64,000 nt of DNA from Plotosus lineatus. Its lineage: Eukaryota; Chordata; Actinopteri; Siluriformes; Plotosidae. The notes under the pieces are model-generated. The model saw nothing but the letters and a program-made list of their open reading frames with translations, did no database searches and was not told the origin of the DNA. The DNA lies in the NCBI GenBank assembly GCA_024760905.1, contig CM045732.1, forward strand, positions 56,379,496 to 56,443,495. The letters are read 5' to 3'. Each line of letters opens with the position of its first letter. Within the stretch, counting starts at the first letter, position 1. Positions 13,485 to 23,902 of this stretch are shown piece after piece. Made by a program: the position numbers and the translations under genes.

Positions 13485-13844
13485 GGGGCAGTGGTGGTCG
13501 AGTGGTATAGGGTGGTGGATCGCTGATCCTATGGTTGGGGGTCCGAGTACCACTCTCCACAAGGTTGTCAATGCCCCCCCACCCACCTCCACCCCCAGAG
13601 TGCTGCTAACTGAGTTATCAAAGGCCGGCCATGTCTCTCACTGTCTATGGTGAGAGGTTCATGTAAAAGAACCATCGCTGACTTTCATGAAGAGTAGCTG
13701 CAAAGCCGTCAGCGTGTTTCTGTCCCTTGCTAAAAAGGGTTGTGTCAGGAAAGGCATTCAACGTAAAAACCTATGCCAGATCAATCGTGCGAATCATTCG
13801 CTGTGGCGACCTCTGATAAAGGGAAAAAGCCAAAAGGAAATCTC
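13485..13844 (+). mobile_element. Full-length SINE-B, tail type 1, with 18-bp target duplication
   Basis: It begins GGGGCAGTGGTGGTCGAGTGG, a tRNA-like A box region, then a B-box-like GGGGTCCGAGTACC. The body follows, then the 3' end with GGAAAGGCATTCAACGT and TCATTCGCTGTGGCGAC, ending AAAAAGCCAAAAGGAAATCTC. The 18-mer AAATAACAATTAATAGAG flanks both sides exactly (13467-13484 and 13845-13862). Intact ends and a perfect duplication mark a recent insertion. Confidence 0.92.
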
Positions 13845-14178
13845 AAATAACAATTAATAGAGATTTGAGTATTGTACTGGACTTAATATCGATAAGGCTC
13901 TGTAATCATTGTTTAGTTCATAATGAACTTCCAAGTAATTTTTCCAACAGTGTTTTCAGTAGATATTAGTTATTAAGGTGGTGATAGAATACTACTTCTG
14001 TTTACTCCCTGCATAACAGCTATGAGTTCTTCAGCAGTATGGACTTGTATGTCCATTACAAAATCAGGGTTTTTTTTAACACAGGGGTAAACTTGTAAAA
14101 ATTGTAATAATATAAAACAATATGACTGATTTAACTCACTGGAAAATTAATAACTGAAAGAAAAAATATGTTTCTCAC

Positions 14179-15408
14179 TTGCTGTGACTTTTTGACTCCG
14201 TAGCGTAATACTGTTGCCTGGTGTTCACTGTTGTGGAACAGGATATCGTAGGTGAATGTTTTAGTCATGGCATCTTCAATCTCTGGCTTGATGTGGGAGT
14301 AGAAGTCTCGAGGTGGGTGTTTATCATCCAAGTAATTATTCACTTTGTACTTTTTCCCAACAACGTCAACCGGGTCCAGTTTTACAGCGGCATTCAAGGC
14401 CCGACCGTAGAGGAGGAATTTTGTCTCCGAGTCTAAAATGGAAAGGGTCTTTTTCAAAAATGCTGCATAAACCAGTTATCAATAGATGGATAAATATTTG
14501 ACACAACTTACCCCTGCATGTTAAATGTGCCACATAGGGGACACCATCTCTTTCTCCATAGTAAACTCCAAAGTGTGAGAAATACTTGTTTCGAGGGAAT
14601 TCAAGAATATCTCCAGGGTAGGGCTTGGGGTGTGAATTATGCTAAAAACCAATGAACATTTATTCAGCTTACAAACATTTTTTACATCCTATGGTGTATG
14701 GTAGGGGTCCCCAACCCTCGCTCCATGGACCGGTACCGGTCCATGGATTATTTGATACTGGACCGCAAACAAAATCTTTCATGGTACAAATTATAGTTTT
14801 TTTATTAGATTTTCCGGATCGTATTTTGACAAACGATTGCCTTTGCCATTGCCGCAGAAGCACTGAAGGCCCTTCTTCCGTTTCCAACCACATATCTTTG
14901 TGAGGCGAGGTTTTCTGCAGTGACACCCACCAAAAACAAGACTACAGAGTAGACTCTAACCGGTCCGCGGAAACATCTTCATACATAAAACTGGTCCCTG
15001 GTGCAAAGAAGGTTGGAGACCACTGTTGTTGTATTGGATATACAGTGTATGTCTTTACATATTTACTTAGTATTAGTTAAAATTTATTACTGGATTGATT
15101 TAAATATTACTTCTTTTTTAGTTTATATTCACTCATATGTGTACATACATTTATGAGAATCAAACTCACCCTGGCATTATGTTCTTTTTGATTAAAACAT
15201 ATAAGCGGAAAGGAAAAGAAGAAGAAGATGATATATAAATCTCATCATGTATCTCATCCTGCATTTACAACACTTTTCAAAAAATAGGAACCACAGTTAT
15301 ATTAATATTGTTGCTTACCAGACCCATCGGATAAGTTGATGTCTTTACTGCAGCAGAAGTTACTGTTGATCTGAAACACGTTTGTGGTTCCCTCAGGTAC
15401 TGAAGCAT
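14179..15408 (-). CDS. PLAAT/HRASLS-type protein (LRAT domain), catalytic Cys replaced by Ser
   Basis: Three minus-strand exons join in phase: 15319-15408 (start ATG at 15406-15408; a second in-frame ATG is three codons before the splice), 14512-14641 and 14179-14432. Every junction is GT-AG. The product is about 158 residues before the unresolved last exon. It shows the LRAT-domain opening PGDILEFPRNKYFSHFGVYYG (His about 53) and YVAHL (His about 69). It then has KYKVNNYLDDKHPP and ends RYGVKKSQQ, most like phospholipase A/acyltransferase (PLAAT) proteins. In that family the two His and a Cys in an NCEH motif act as a thiol acyltransferase on phospholipids at membranes. Here the motif reads NSEH, Ser codon 14227-14229. 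The C-terminal exon, which usually holds a membrane anchor, was not found: a tempting reading at 13973-14044 lacks an in-phase acceptor. The gene may be a catalytically altered paralogue or a decaying copy. The upstream exon may itself be internal, since a pyrimidine-rich AG ends at 15400. Confidence 0.78.
14704..15022 (+). mobile_element. hAT transposon remnant in the intron of the PLAAT-like gene
   Basis: It starts TAGGGGTCCCCAACC and ends GGTTGGAGACCACTG, imperfect inverted ends of hAT type. Inside, the plus strand reads TYLCEARFSAVTPTKNK, which matches the C-terminal dimerisation region of hAT/ZBED transposases. Most of the transposase is missing. It sits between the first two identified exons of the PLAAT-like gene. 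Confidence 0.75.
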
Positions 15409-16440
15409 ACAAGAGAGCTCTTGTGATTAAAATAGGGTGTTTCCCTTTACCCACTTTCAAATATTGCACATCATTGTTCACTCATGTGAATCCTGGATGC
15501 AATACTACATCCAAAGTTTTAAAACAAAGCAAACTACTGCATTGTTTCTGAAGAAACAGGTTCAGGAACTACGGCTTAGTGACCTTAAACTCTTATTACA
15601 TGAACGCTTCACTGAATATACTGTATCATGCTTTTAGTTGAGGAATGCGTTCTGTGGTACATATTGGTGGAATATATTAATTTTCAAAGAGAAAACAACA
15701 GAGAAGTAAGCATACTTGGTTGTCTAGAAATTTGAAAGGAAAGGTCATGAAAAAAACAACCAATTCAGGGCATGTAAAAACAGTATCTTTTTCATTTCTT
15801 AAAAAGAAACCTCGTACTTTATCTTAAACTTCTCATTTCATCAGGAAACATCTGCTTTGCGAATTCATAAGGGCCTGTTATGCAAATCAGCCATGCAGCT
15901 TCTTGAAGATAAGATGAAATAAGACACTCCACAAACCAAAGATCTCTATATATTATTTGCTGAAACTCTTGATTCATGCCCTACAACTGTACAGGCAATA
16001 ACAAAACACACACAAAAAAAGATTGGGTAGTTGTTATTATAAGAAGCTCTACGCTTTTGGTGCCAGTAGGAACATTCTGTAAACCCCACACTGTGGAGAA
16101 CAGCCAACCAAGTAAGAGTGGGAAAACGTCAAAAATAAATATAAAAGTAAAAATACATTAGTTTCTTTAGCAGTAGCGAACATTATTCATAGGGATGGGA
16201 GTCACCAAGGACCACCTAATACCTGATCCATCACAGCAAAGTGGGTATTAAGTAGGAAATTATTAAACATTTTGTTGAACTTTGAAAACTTTTTTTTTTT
16301 TTTCCTGAAGTTGCACACTTAAATGGTTAAAAAAATCCTGCCAGGTTTTGGTTAGTTGCTCCAAAACTAGCACAATTTTACAGCTTACGGTATCAGCAAC
16401 AAAATGGTACCAATATTGGGTCACATATTATTATCACGAT
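15409..16440. other. No recognised feature
   Basis: AT-rich sequence upstream of the PLAAT-like gene. Its promoter may lie here but no specific site is recognised. Confidence 0.35.
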
Positions 16441-17250
16441 ACCTCGGTCTAATTTAATATACCGTATCCGACACGATAAGCACCCAGGGCGCTTAAAAAA
16501 ATTGGAGTGGGTGGGCGCTTATTAAAATGCTTACCTGCAGAGTGGAACGGTAAGTGCTAATGCATTGAGGTGGAAACCATGAATAATAACAGAACATTAA
16601 AAGAGTTTTACTGGTATCTGTGTTATTAATTTTGTGGTATCAACCAAACTACTTGCAGGAAAGCTGAAAATAAATAGAAAACAGTATAATTTAAAAAACA
16701 AAAAAAAACCTTTATTTTTCCCTCCCAGTGCCGTTGCTTTAAATAAACCCCCCCCCCCCATGTAAAATCGCGCCAATCAACATGAATGTCAACTTTAGCA
16801 CATAGCACATTGAACCAATCAACATGAACATAAACAAAAGCACATGGCCAGGACCGCCCTTAAATGTATGAAGTTAGTTCGCAGGCGAATAGGGTGAAGA
16901 ATCCTCGTCATTACTTTCTGATAGGTCCATATCTGGCTCATTGCTCCATTCATTCAGAGCATCCCATAGTTTTGCTGAAGCAGTTTCTAATGGTTCATCT
17001 GTTGTTGGACATTTACCAAGAGAACACAGCAAAATATTTTCCTGTTTTTTAAAGCACGGCGGAACAATCAAATTTGTTGTTACTGATGAACATTTATAGA
17101 CATTTCCCAGTGGCAGAGGGTCTTGAAATACCGTGTAAACTCACTTTTACAGCCAGTGAACACCTCATTTTACCGTTACAGAGACTGCTCGAATAAAATT
17201 GGTAAGATTGATCTACCATTTTGCTCCCAGGGAGCTTATTACGTCGAATA
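16441..17250 (-). mobile_element. Degraded DNA transposon with transposase C-terminal remnant
   Basis: The minus-strand frame at 16874-17071 reads VPPCFKKQENILLCSLGKCP and ends in a Ser/Asp/Glu-rich tail (SNEPDMDLSESNDEDSS), like the acidic C-termini of DDE transposases. Flanks carry a GGGCGCTTA block at about 16470-16520 and a loosely mirrored AGCTTATTACG near 17235. Boundaries are approximate and the superfamily is not determined. Confidence 0.4.
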
Positions 17251-17454
17251 TGGTATTTGGAAAAAATGTATCTTGAACCATGTGAAATGTTTGGTGACTC
17301 TTAGTTTCACGCAAAGTTAGCAAATAATTTGTTCATAGGATGATGTGCTGGGCTGCCTGTTGAGAAATAATTTATAATGCACCACTTGTAGAGGAACAAC
17401 GATGTTTCAGCACCTCAAAGTCAAAGTCAAATTTCAAATTTGAATTAAAAAAAA

Positions 17455-17592
17455 ATCATATCCCATCTCAGCCAAATCTGGATGAGTGAAGGGCACACCC
17501 TGGACAAGTTGCTGGCAGAGTTGACTGAGATGGAGCCAACCTCCGTGGATCCTAATTATGATTAAGTGGTTTAGAAAATGAATGAATGAATA
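17455..17592 (+). mobile_element. SINE-B tail type 2 fragment
   Basis: Diverged 3' end of SINE-B (CACACCCTGGACAAG, CTAATTATGATTAAGTGG) ending in GAATGAATGAAT. Confidence 0.5.
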
Positions 17593-17908
17593 TTATAACA
17601 TACCGTATAATATTTTATGCGTTTTTTCATCTTTTGATTGACAGAAAGAATATACATATGAGTTTTAAAACAAATGCCTTCCCAACTGGCATCAAACATT
17701 CAGAGAAGAGTTCAGTAGGCCTTGAAGGGCATGCCAGAGATTTGGATAATGTGCTAAATGTGCTTAGCTGCTTCAATGCCCTGCCAAGCTCGCAGGAAGC
17801 TAAACGATGGGGCACATGAGACATGGGCAGTATCCCAGCTGAAAAGCCTGGCCTTGAAGAGAGGTGACATTGCTGGAGGAGGCGAGTTCTCAGGTCGAAC
17901 GCCACCTG

Positions 17909-17958
<50 letters not shown>

Positions 17959-18269
17959 GCTGCATTTCAGTGGTGACATAGGAGAGAGAGAGAGCACACA
18001 ACGGTGTTGCAATAGGGTTTTGTTATGGCCTGTCAACTATCAACTATTAATCAATATCTTCAAAAGCTGGCGTCTCAAAGTCCTCCAAGCACTATGTCCC
18101 AAGTTTTTTCTCTGAGGTTGATACATGACAGTCTATGAAAAGCTTGACCTGCCTGTTCTTTGTGCTTCCAAAGAAAACAGTTTCCTTTCAATTCCTTATT
18201 GACTTAAAATACCTTTTATTTTTTTTGGCAATCCTCATGTCACTATACTACGTTATACATTTCCATTCA
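17593..18269. other. Intergenic, with GT microsatellite
   Basis: A (GT)n tract lies at about 17910-17953. No coding support. Confidence 0.45.
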
Positions 18270-18565
18270 TCCATCTATCATCTGTACCAACCTATCAATC
18301 ACAGTTATGGGTGAGCTGGAGCCAATCCCAGCTGACTTCTAGGAAGAAGCAGGGTACACCCTCGAGTGCTTGCCAAATGATCACAGACCTAATCTGCAGG
18401 TCTTCAGATTGTGGGAGAGAAAACTGGAGCCCTCAGAGGAATCTCAGGCATGAATGAGGAGAACATACAATACCCACAACAAAAGGCCCCAGTCAGCCAT
18501 GAGGCTTGAATCCAAAATCTCCAGCCTGTAAGGTGGCAATGCCAACCACTGTACCACCTGATGCC
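18270..18565 (-). mobile_element. SINE-C, degraded
   Basis: The reverse strand shows a tRNA-like head (GGTACAGTGGTTGGCATTGCC), a ...GGATTCAAGCC... B-box region and a type-2-like 3' end. It is the family found nearly intact at 51183-51500. Confidence 0.6.
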
Positions 18566-18939
18566 TAGTTGTCTAAATTCAGCTTTAATCATCCATAAAC
18601 ATACTTGGACTCCAGTGGCTAGAACAAATTTGCAATGTGAATATACACATGTTATCTTATTATACATTGCTCAGCCAAAACAAAAGTCGTACACTAAAAT
18701 TTATATGGAGTGCATTTAGCCTTGATCAAGGCATGTACGTATTCTCTATGACATTGTTGCTCCCGTTGGTCCGGTTCAGGCTCGGCAACATTAACCTGAA
18801 GTCAGCTGATGACCTTAATGTACAGAATGTCCAGGTTATCACATCAATGATTTTTTTCTTCCCTGATGGCACAGATATAAAATGGAGACTCAAATAAAGA
18901 GAAGGTGGTTCAGGGAGCATGAGGAATCATTTTTACATA

Positions 18940-19351
18940 GAGTTGTGTTCAAAATAATATCAGTCAGACATCACTAACCTGATCAATCAGTGTTTTTGGT
19001 AGAAATGATATTTCTACATGGCAAATAATTTACTAGCGGGGGTAGTAGACTAATAGAATCCAATGGACCCAACAGTCATGACCTGCATGCTGCTGATTCT
19101 GTGTAATTGAATCACTAATTGAAAGGGGCATGTTCAAAAAATAGCTGCATGGAGTTTAATTAGTGACATCATTCATTCTTTGAAAACAGGTGCCAGTGCC
19201 TGGTGCCTTTATCTAAAGAAGGAAGGTTGTAAATGTTGTACATGTTTCTCTCAGAAATTCTGAGGACAATAGGCCTATTATAAAAGCGATTATCAGGATT
19301 TTGAGCTTTTTTACTTTTTTAAACACAAGAATATTATTTTGAACACAACTG
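18940..19351. mobile_element. Inverted-repeat MITE (hAT-like)
   Basis: It begins AGTTGTGTTCAAAATAATAT and ends ATATTATTTTGAACACAACT, a near-perfect terminal inverted repeat of about 20 bp. The interior has no open frame. The terminal motif resembles abundant fish hAT MITEs; flanking duplications are unclear. Confidence 0.75.
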
Positions 19352-19377
19352 CATGTATTGGCGCCTCATAATACCCG

Positions 19378-19840
19378 CATTTCACTGGAGCATGGCATGC
19401 AGTGATCGTAGAGGGGGAAGGGTGCGGAACGCAGTCTATGGAAGAGCTTCGGCAATTTTACACGGAAAAATGGGTGAAAACCCTACGGAAAAGCGGAAAT
19501 TCTGAATACTTTCGGAATGTTCACGGTATGTGTGGAACAGACACGGAAAAGTACGGCAAAATTACAGTACAACTTCGGAATAAGTACGGAAAAGCCCACG
19601 GATGAACTGCGGTACAGGTACGAATCGCTATGAATTGCAAAGGAAGACTTTTGTATAATTCACGGATCGTTCACTGAAAGCACGAAACACTCGAGGAATG
19701 CTACGGCACCGATCCATTTGAGAAGGAAGAGCTTCGGAATGATTGCGGAAACACAATGATACAGAAGATAAGGGAATAATTGCGTAATGTTTGCAGATGA
19801 CCTTTTTGCTTCCGTAAATCTGCTGTGCTCCAGTGAAATG
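19378..19840. mobile_element. CGGAA-rich inverted-repeat element of unknown family
   Basis: A perfect 15-bp inverted repeat, CATTTCACTGGAGCA at 19378-19392 and its complement at 19826-19840, encloses 463 bp. The interior has about ten CGGAA pentamers (for example TACGGAAAAGCGGAA and CTTCGGAATAAGTACGGAA) and many near variants such as ACGGCA and ACGGAT, all on one strand. No open frame. CACTG-type ends and sub-terminal motif arrays recall CACTA/EnSpm elements, but I cannot assign it. Confidence 0.75.
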
Positions 19841-20883
19841 TGTTATGGAGTTTTTCTCCCATCACTTCAAGACATCAGTGAGAAATGAACCCAACACTTA
19901 ATGAAACAAATGCTATGTTGCTTAAGTTAGTTGAAACAATGGAATAAAGATTATGGGCATTAAGCAATGCTAACAACAACAACATGATGTGTGTATGACT
20001 TTTTTCAGCCGGAGAGTGTATTTTGTGAAGAAGTGTTTCTGTTTATTTACTGGACTGAAAATGAATATATTTATGGGTCCAATGTTTTCGCGATAATTTA
20101 AGATTATGGGTGATTGATTAAAATAAATTAGTAGCTAATCCATCAAAGATAGGACATATTGTATACTATACAATTTATTTTAAAAATAATAATTTTTCGC
20201 ATGCCTCACTGTATTTTATTGAGTATGTTCCTATGTCTATACATAATACTGTAATTTTATTCATGTGATGAGATTCTCAACACTAATAGCTTAATTTAAT
20301 TCACACCAAGTTACAGATAGGGAGTAAAAACGTTTTTCGAACTCGTGTTCAATATTCTCAAAGAGAAGGAACACTTCACTTCTCACTGAATAAAGCCTAA
20401 CTACACACGGAGAGGGTTACATCTTGTGAAATGTATGAATTGCTATAAAATTTCTGCCCAACTAACAGGAAAACTATCACATGCTACATTCAGTCAGAAT
20501 GGACACCTGTTTCTTGGCTGTTGATTACAGTAACCTTTGACCTCTGGGATAGGAAGATACACAATGGCAGGCCTTTACAAGACTGGTCGTGTGGCCCATA
20601 GTGAACAGCTGTATCCACCTCAAGGCTGGCAACTGACAAGCCAACACTAGGACTTCACCTCTTTTAATGGGGATCTTATGAGTTAGCATGGGTTTGTGAA
20701 CAGGCGTTATCTGTGCCAAAGCCCTGATGAACTACTGAGTCATACAGCCGAACTAAAGACACAAGTAAATATTGTCTGAATGAGATATTGTTTCATACAC
20801 AGTAATTATTTAAGAGATCTAACTTTGATTGTACAGGATATCAGTAAGTTTATGCTATCATATTTTATATTATACAAGCTGTT
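19841..20883. other. No recognised feature
   Basis: AT-rich intergenic sequence between the CGGAA element and a SINE-A. Confidence 0.35.
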
Positions 20884-21196
20884 GGGGCCGGTGGTGTAGT
20901 GGTTAGGGTGCTGGGCTCATGATCGGGAGGTTGTGTGTTCAGATCCCAGTGAGACCCCCACTGTGCTAAGACCCCTGGGCAAGTTCTCAACCACAAGTGT
21001 GCCTCTGTTCACCCAGCAGTATAAATGGGTACCAGTAAAAATATACTGGGAAGGTAACCTGCGATGGACTAGCGTCCCATCCAGGAGTTGTACTCCTAGT
21101 CGCTTCATGCTACAGAATCCGGGGATAAGCACCGGGTCCAGAAAGCCAGTAGGCTCGGGTGTAAAAAGTCCAATGGACTTTACCATGCCTTTACTA
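20884..21196 (+). mobile_element. SINE-A, near full length
   Basis: tRNA-like head GGGGCCGGTGGTGTAGTGGT (A box TGGTGTAGTGG) with the B box diverged to TGTTCAGATCCC. The body has AAGACCCCTGGGCAAG, AGTATAAATGGGTACCAGT and CCTGCGATGGACT, and the 3' end is CGGGTGTAAAAAG. Confidence 0.85.
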
Positions 21197-21289
21197 TAGA
21201 AGCTGTATGGTTCTAAAAAAAAAAATTGAAAGGACCTGCATGGGGGTCTTCGTCTTCTTTTTCCGTGTTTAAGTATATATTTGTTCATT

Positions 21290-21800
21290 TGACATTATCG
21301 TTGGGAGGCTGGCGCTCATCTCATTATTGGACAGCTCACCAAACCATCGCAGGGCATATTTTTTATAAATTTTCTGAACCAATTAACCCTAATTAGGGTC
21401 GCGGGCAGGCAGGCGTCCATCACAGCCAACTCTGAGCAAGGGGAGAGTATACCCTGGACAGCTCGCCGGGCCATTGCACGGCAATGCAGTTTACTCGTGA
21501 TGAACTTCAGCAGTGGTTCTTTGACCGACCTTCAATAATGCAGTTAGCTGCAATGGGCAGGTGCAGCATTGACAACCCATTGATAGTGGAGCTTGAACCC
21601 CTCACCTTGGGATCAATAATCCAGCATCCTACCACCAGGCCACCATTGCCCACATATTTATTTGTGGTTTTATGTTATTGCAGGCCAAACTTGACGACTA
21701 GACAGACATCTTTAGCTGTATTTTTATTGACAAGGGGATAAAACAGTTCTTGTTGAGGACAAAGTTATTACACTGACAGCAATGTGCTCAGTTGTGTCGC
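21290..21800 (-). mobile_element. SINE-B with type-2 tail inside a larger duplicated block
   Basis: A reverse SINE-B lies at about 21365-21655. The next 130 bp (ATCTTTAGCTGTATTTTTATT, GACAAGGGGATAAA, GGACAAAGTTATTACAC) also match 52200-52325, next to another reverse SINE-B. Part of the type-2 tail is repeated at 21290-21355. Confidence 0.65.
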
Positions 21801-21951
21801 AATAAAAAAATAGCTTTTTAATCCCATTATAGTTTACATTCTTTGGCATACGACTGAAAAACTGATCAGTTATAGCTGTTTATATTGCTTCCCTGAGTAT
21901 GAAGTAACAACATCCCTGTATATTGTTCAGAGGAAAAACATTTTTTGTATG

Positions 21952-22140
21952 TAAAAGAACCATTGCTGACTTTCGACAAGAGTAGGCTGCAAAGCCGTCA
22001 GCGTGTTTCCGCCCTGCGATGGCCTGGCGAGCTGTCCAGGGTGTACTCTACCCTCGCCCTGAGTTGGCTGGGATGGGCACCAGCCTCCCCGCAACCCTAA
22101 TTAGGGTGAAGCATGAAGCAGTTACAGAAAATGATGATGT
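21952..22140 (+). mobile_element. SINE-B 3' half, tail type 2
   Basis: It starts within the body (GTAAAAGAACCATTGCTGAC) and continues through the complete type-2 end (GCGATGGCCTGGCGAGC, GGCTGGGATGGGCACCAGCC, CCTAATTAGGGTGAAGC). Confidence 0.75.
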
Positions 22141-22299
22141 TGATGGGAAAAAAAATTTTGATGTGTTGACTTTTTATAAACTTGTATGCAAAAGAGCTGA
22201 AGACTGGATTCTATACCAATTATCCAATAGGATCGCAGGGAAGCTGGAGAAAGTCGCATCAAGAAACAAGAGGCAGAGTACATTCTGAACAGGTCGCCA

Positions 22300-22700
22300 G
22301 GTCACACAGGCAATTAATAATAACTAGCTGACCAAATGTTGGGCTATGGGAGGAAACAGGAGCACCAGGAGGAAACTCTTGCAGACCATGCAAAGTTCTC
22401 ACAGAAAGTCACAGTCAGTCATGAGCATCAAACCCAGAAACTTCTTGCTGAGAAGTGTGCATGAAACAGTTGTACAAGGAAAAGGTACAAGGGAACAAAA
22501 GGTAAATTGGAACTATTAATTAGCTATATAGCAATGGCCATATTTTTGAACTGTGGGTGGAAACCAGAGTATCCAGAAGAAACCTATGCAAGCACTGAGA
22601 GAACATGCAAACTCCACAAAGAAATGCCAAGCCCAGGACTTGAAACCAGGACCTTCTTGCTGTGAGAGGGCGGGGCTAGCCGCTATGTCACTGTACAGCC
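22300..22700 (-). mobile_element. Two degraded SINE-C copies
   Basis: Two adjacent reverse-strand fragments, about 22320-22480 and 22550-22700, carry variants of the SINE-C body (GGAAACAGGAGCACC, CATGCAAACTCCACA) and head (GGACCTTCTTGCTGTGAG). Confidence 0.55.
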
Positions 22701-22994
22701 TTGAAGATAAATAGTCAGTGCAACCCTGGGTGTATCCAGGGGTATGATGTTCACGATCTCCACAATTAAAAAATCATGGAGCCCAAAAATTTATGAGCAC
22801 AGTTAGAACAGGATTGAGGTATAAAACCGAGGCAGGGTGCATCCAGTAGATGAAACTTGAAGGCATTATTATGGTTCCAAGTTTATTAAGGTTATTAACT
22901 ATGATGGCGCATAAAGGTTTGTTATACTTTGTTAAGGTCTATTAAGCCTCAATGCTCTTTACTGCGAGTCCCACGTTCTATCAGGATTGGCGTC

Positions 22995-23232
22995 AAAATG
23001 CAATACAGTCCATTGTCCTGGGTTTTTACACCTGAGCCTAGTGGTTCATCAGGCCGGTGCTTATCCCCGGTTTCTGTAGCGTGAAACGACCAGGAGTTCA
23101 ACTCCTCCTGGATGGGACGCTAGTCCATCGCAGGTTACCTTCCCAGTATATTTTTACTGGTACCCATTTATACTGCTGGGTGAACAGAGGCACACTTGTG
23201 GTTGAGACCTTGTCCAGGTGGTCTCAGCACAG
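22995..23232 (-). mobile_element. SINE-A, head truncated
   Basis: Reverse-strand SINE-A with CACCTGAGCCTAGTGGTTCA, TACCCATTTATACTGCTGGG and GTTGAGACCTTGTCC. The tRNA-like head is missing. Confidence 0.75.
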
Positions 23233-23271
23233 TGAGAGTCTCAGTACATTGTACTAATACATTGTACTAAT

Positions 23272-23405
23272 CTTCTTTTCCTTTCGGCTGTTCCCTTCAG
23301 GGGTCTCCACAGCGAATCATCTGCCTCCATCTCACCCTATCCTCTGCATCTTCTTCTCTTACACCAACTGCCTTCATGTCTTCCTTCACCACATCCATCA
23401 ATCTT
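23272..23405 (-). mobile_element. RTE-like LINE 3' end
   Basis: The last 130 bp of the LINE family at 11944-12757 in reverse: CTTCTTTTCCTTTCGGCTG then GGGGTCTCCACAGCGAATCA and CATCTCACCCTATCCTC. Confidence 0.75.
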
Positions 23406-23539
23406 GGCAACAAAAAAAAATTTTCAGTGAAAACTTTTTTCCACAATCAGCATGAATCTGTTTCCTAGATCATCATGAATCCACCATGTTCCTTCAAGAT
23501 TATCATAGTTCCATCCAACAAACCCTCGATGCCCATCAC

Positions 23540-23890
23540 ATTCATTTCATTTCATTTTCTGTACCCACTTAATCCTATTTAGGGTCGCGGGGAGGCTGGC
23601 TCCCATCCCAGCCAACTCCGGGCGAGGGCAGAGTACACCCTGGGCAGCTCGCCAGACCATCGCAGGGCGGAAAGACGCCAACGGCTTTGTAGCCTACTCT
23701 AGTCGAAAGTCAGCAATGGTTCTTTTACATGCCTCACACCATAGACAGTGAGAGACATGGCTGGCCTTTGATAACCCAGTTAGCTGCACTGGAGGGGACA
23801 GTGACAGCCTTGTGGAGAGTGGGACTCGAATCTCCAACCTTAGGATCAGCGATCCAGCGCTCTATACCACTAGCCCACCACTGACCCGGG
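23540..23890 (-). mobile_element. Full-length SINE-B, tail type 2, with 12-bp target duplication
   Basis: The complete head, body and type-2 tail read on the reverse strand. The 12-mer GATGCCCATCAC flanks both sides exactly (23528-23539 and 23891-23902), proving retrotransposition of a unit with this tail. Confidence 0.9.
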
Positions 23891-23902
23891 GATGCCCATC
23901 AC

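Noticed and set aside
13973..14044. Reading VHTAEELIAVMQGVNRSSIL as the last exon of the PLAAT-like gene
   Set aside because: No AG stands in phase before it, while the upstream exon ends in phase 0; kept only as a question in the findings.
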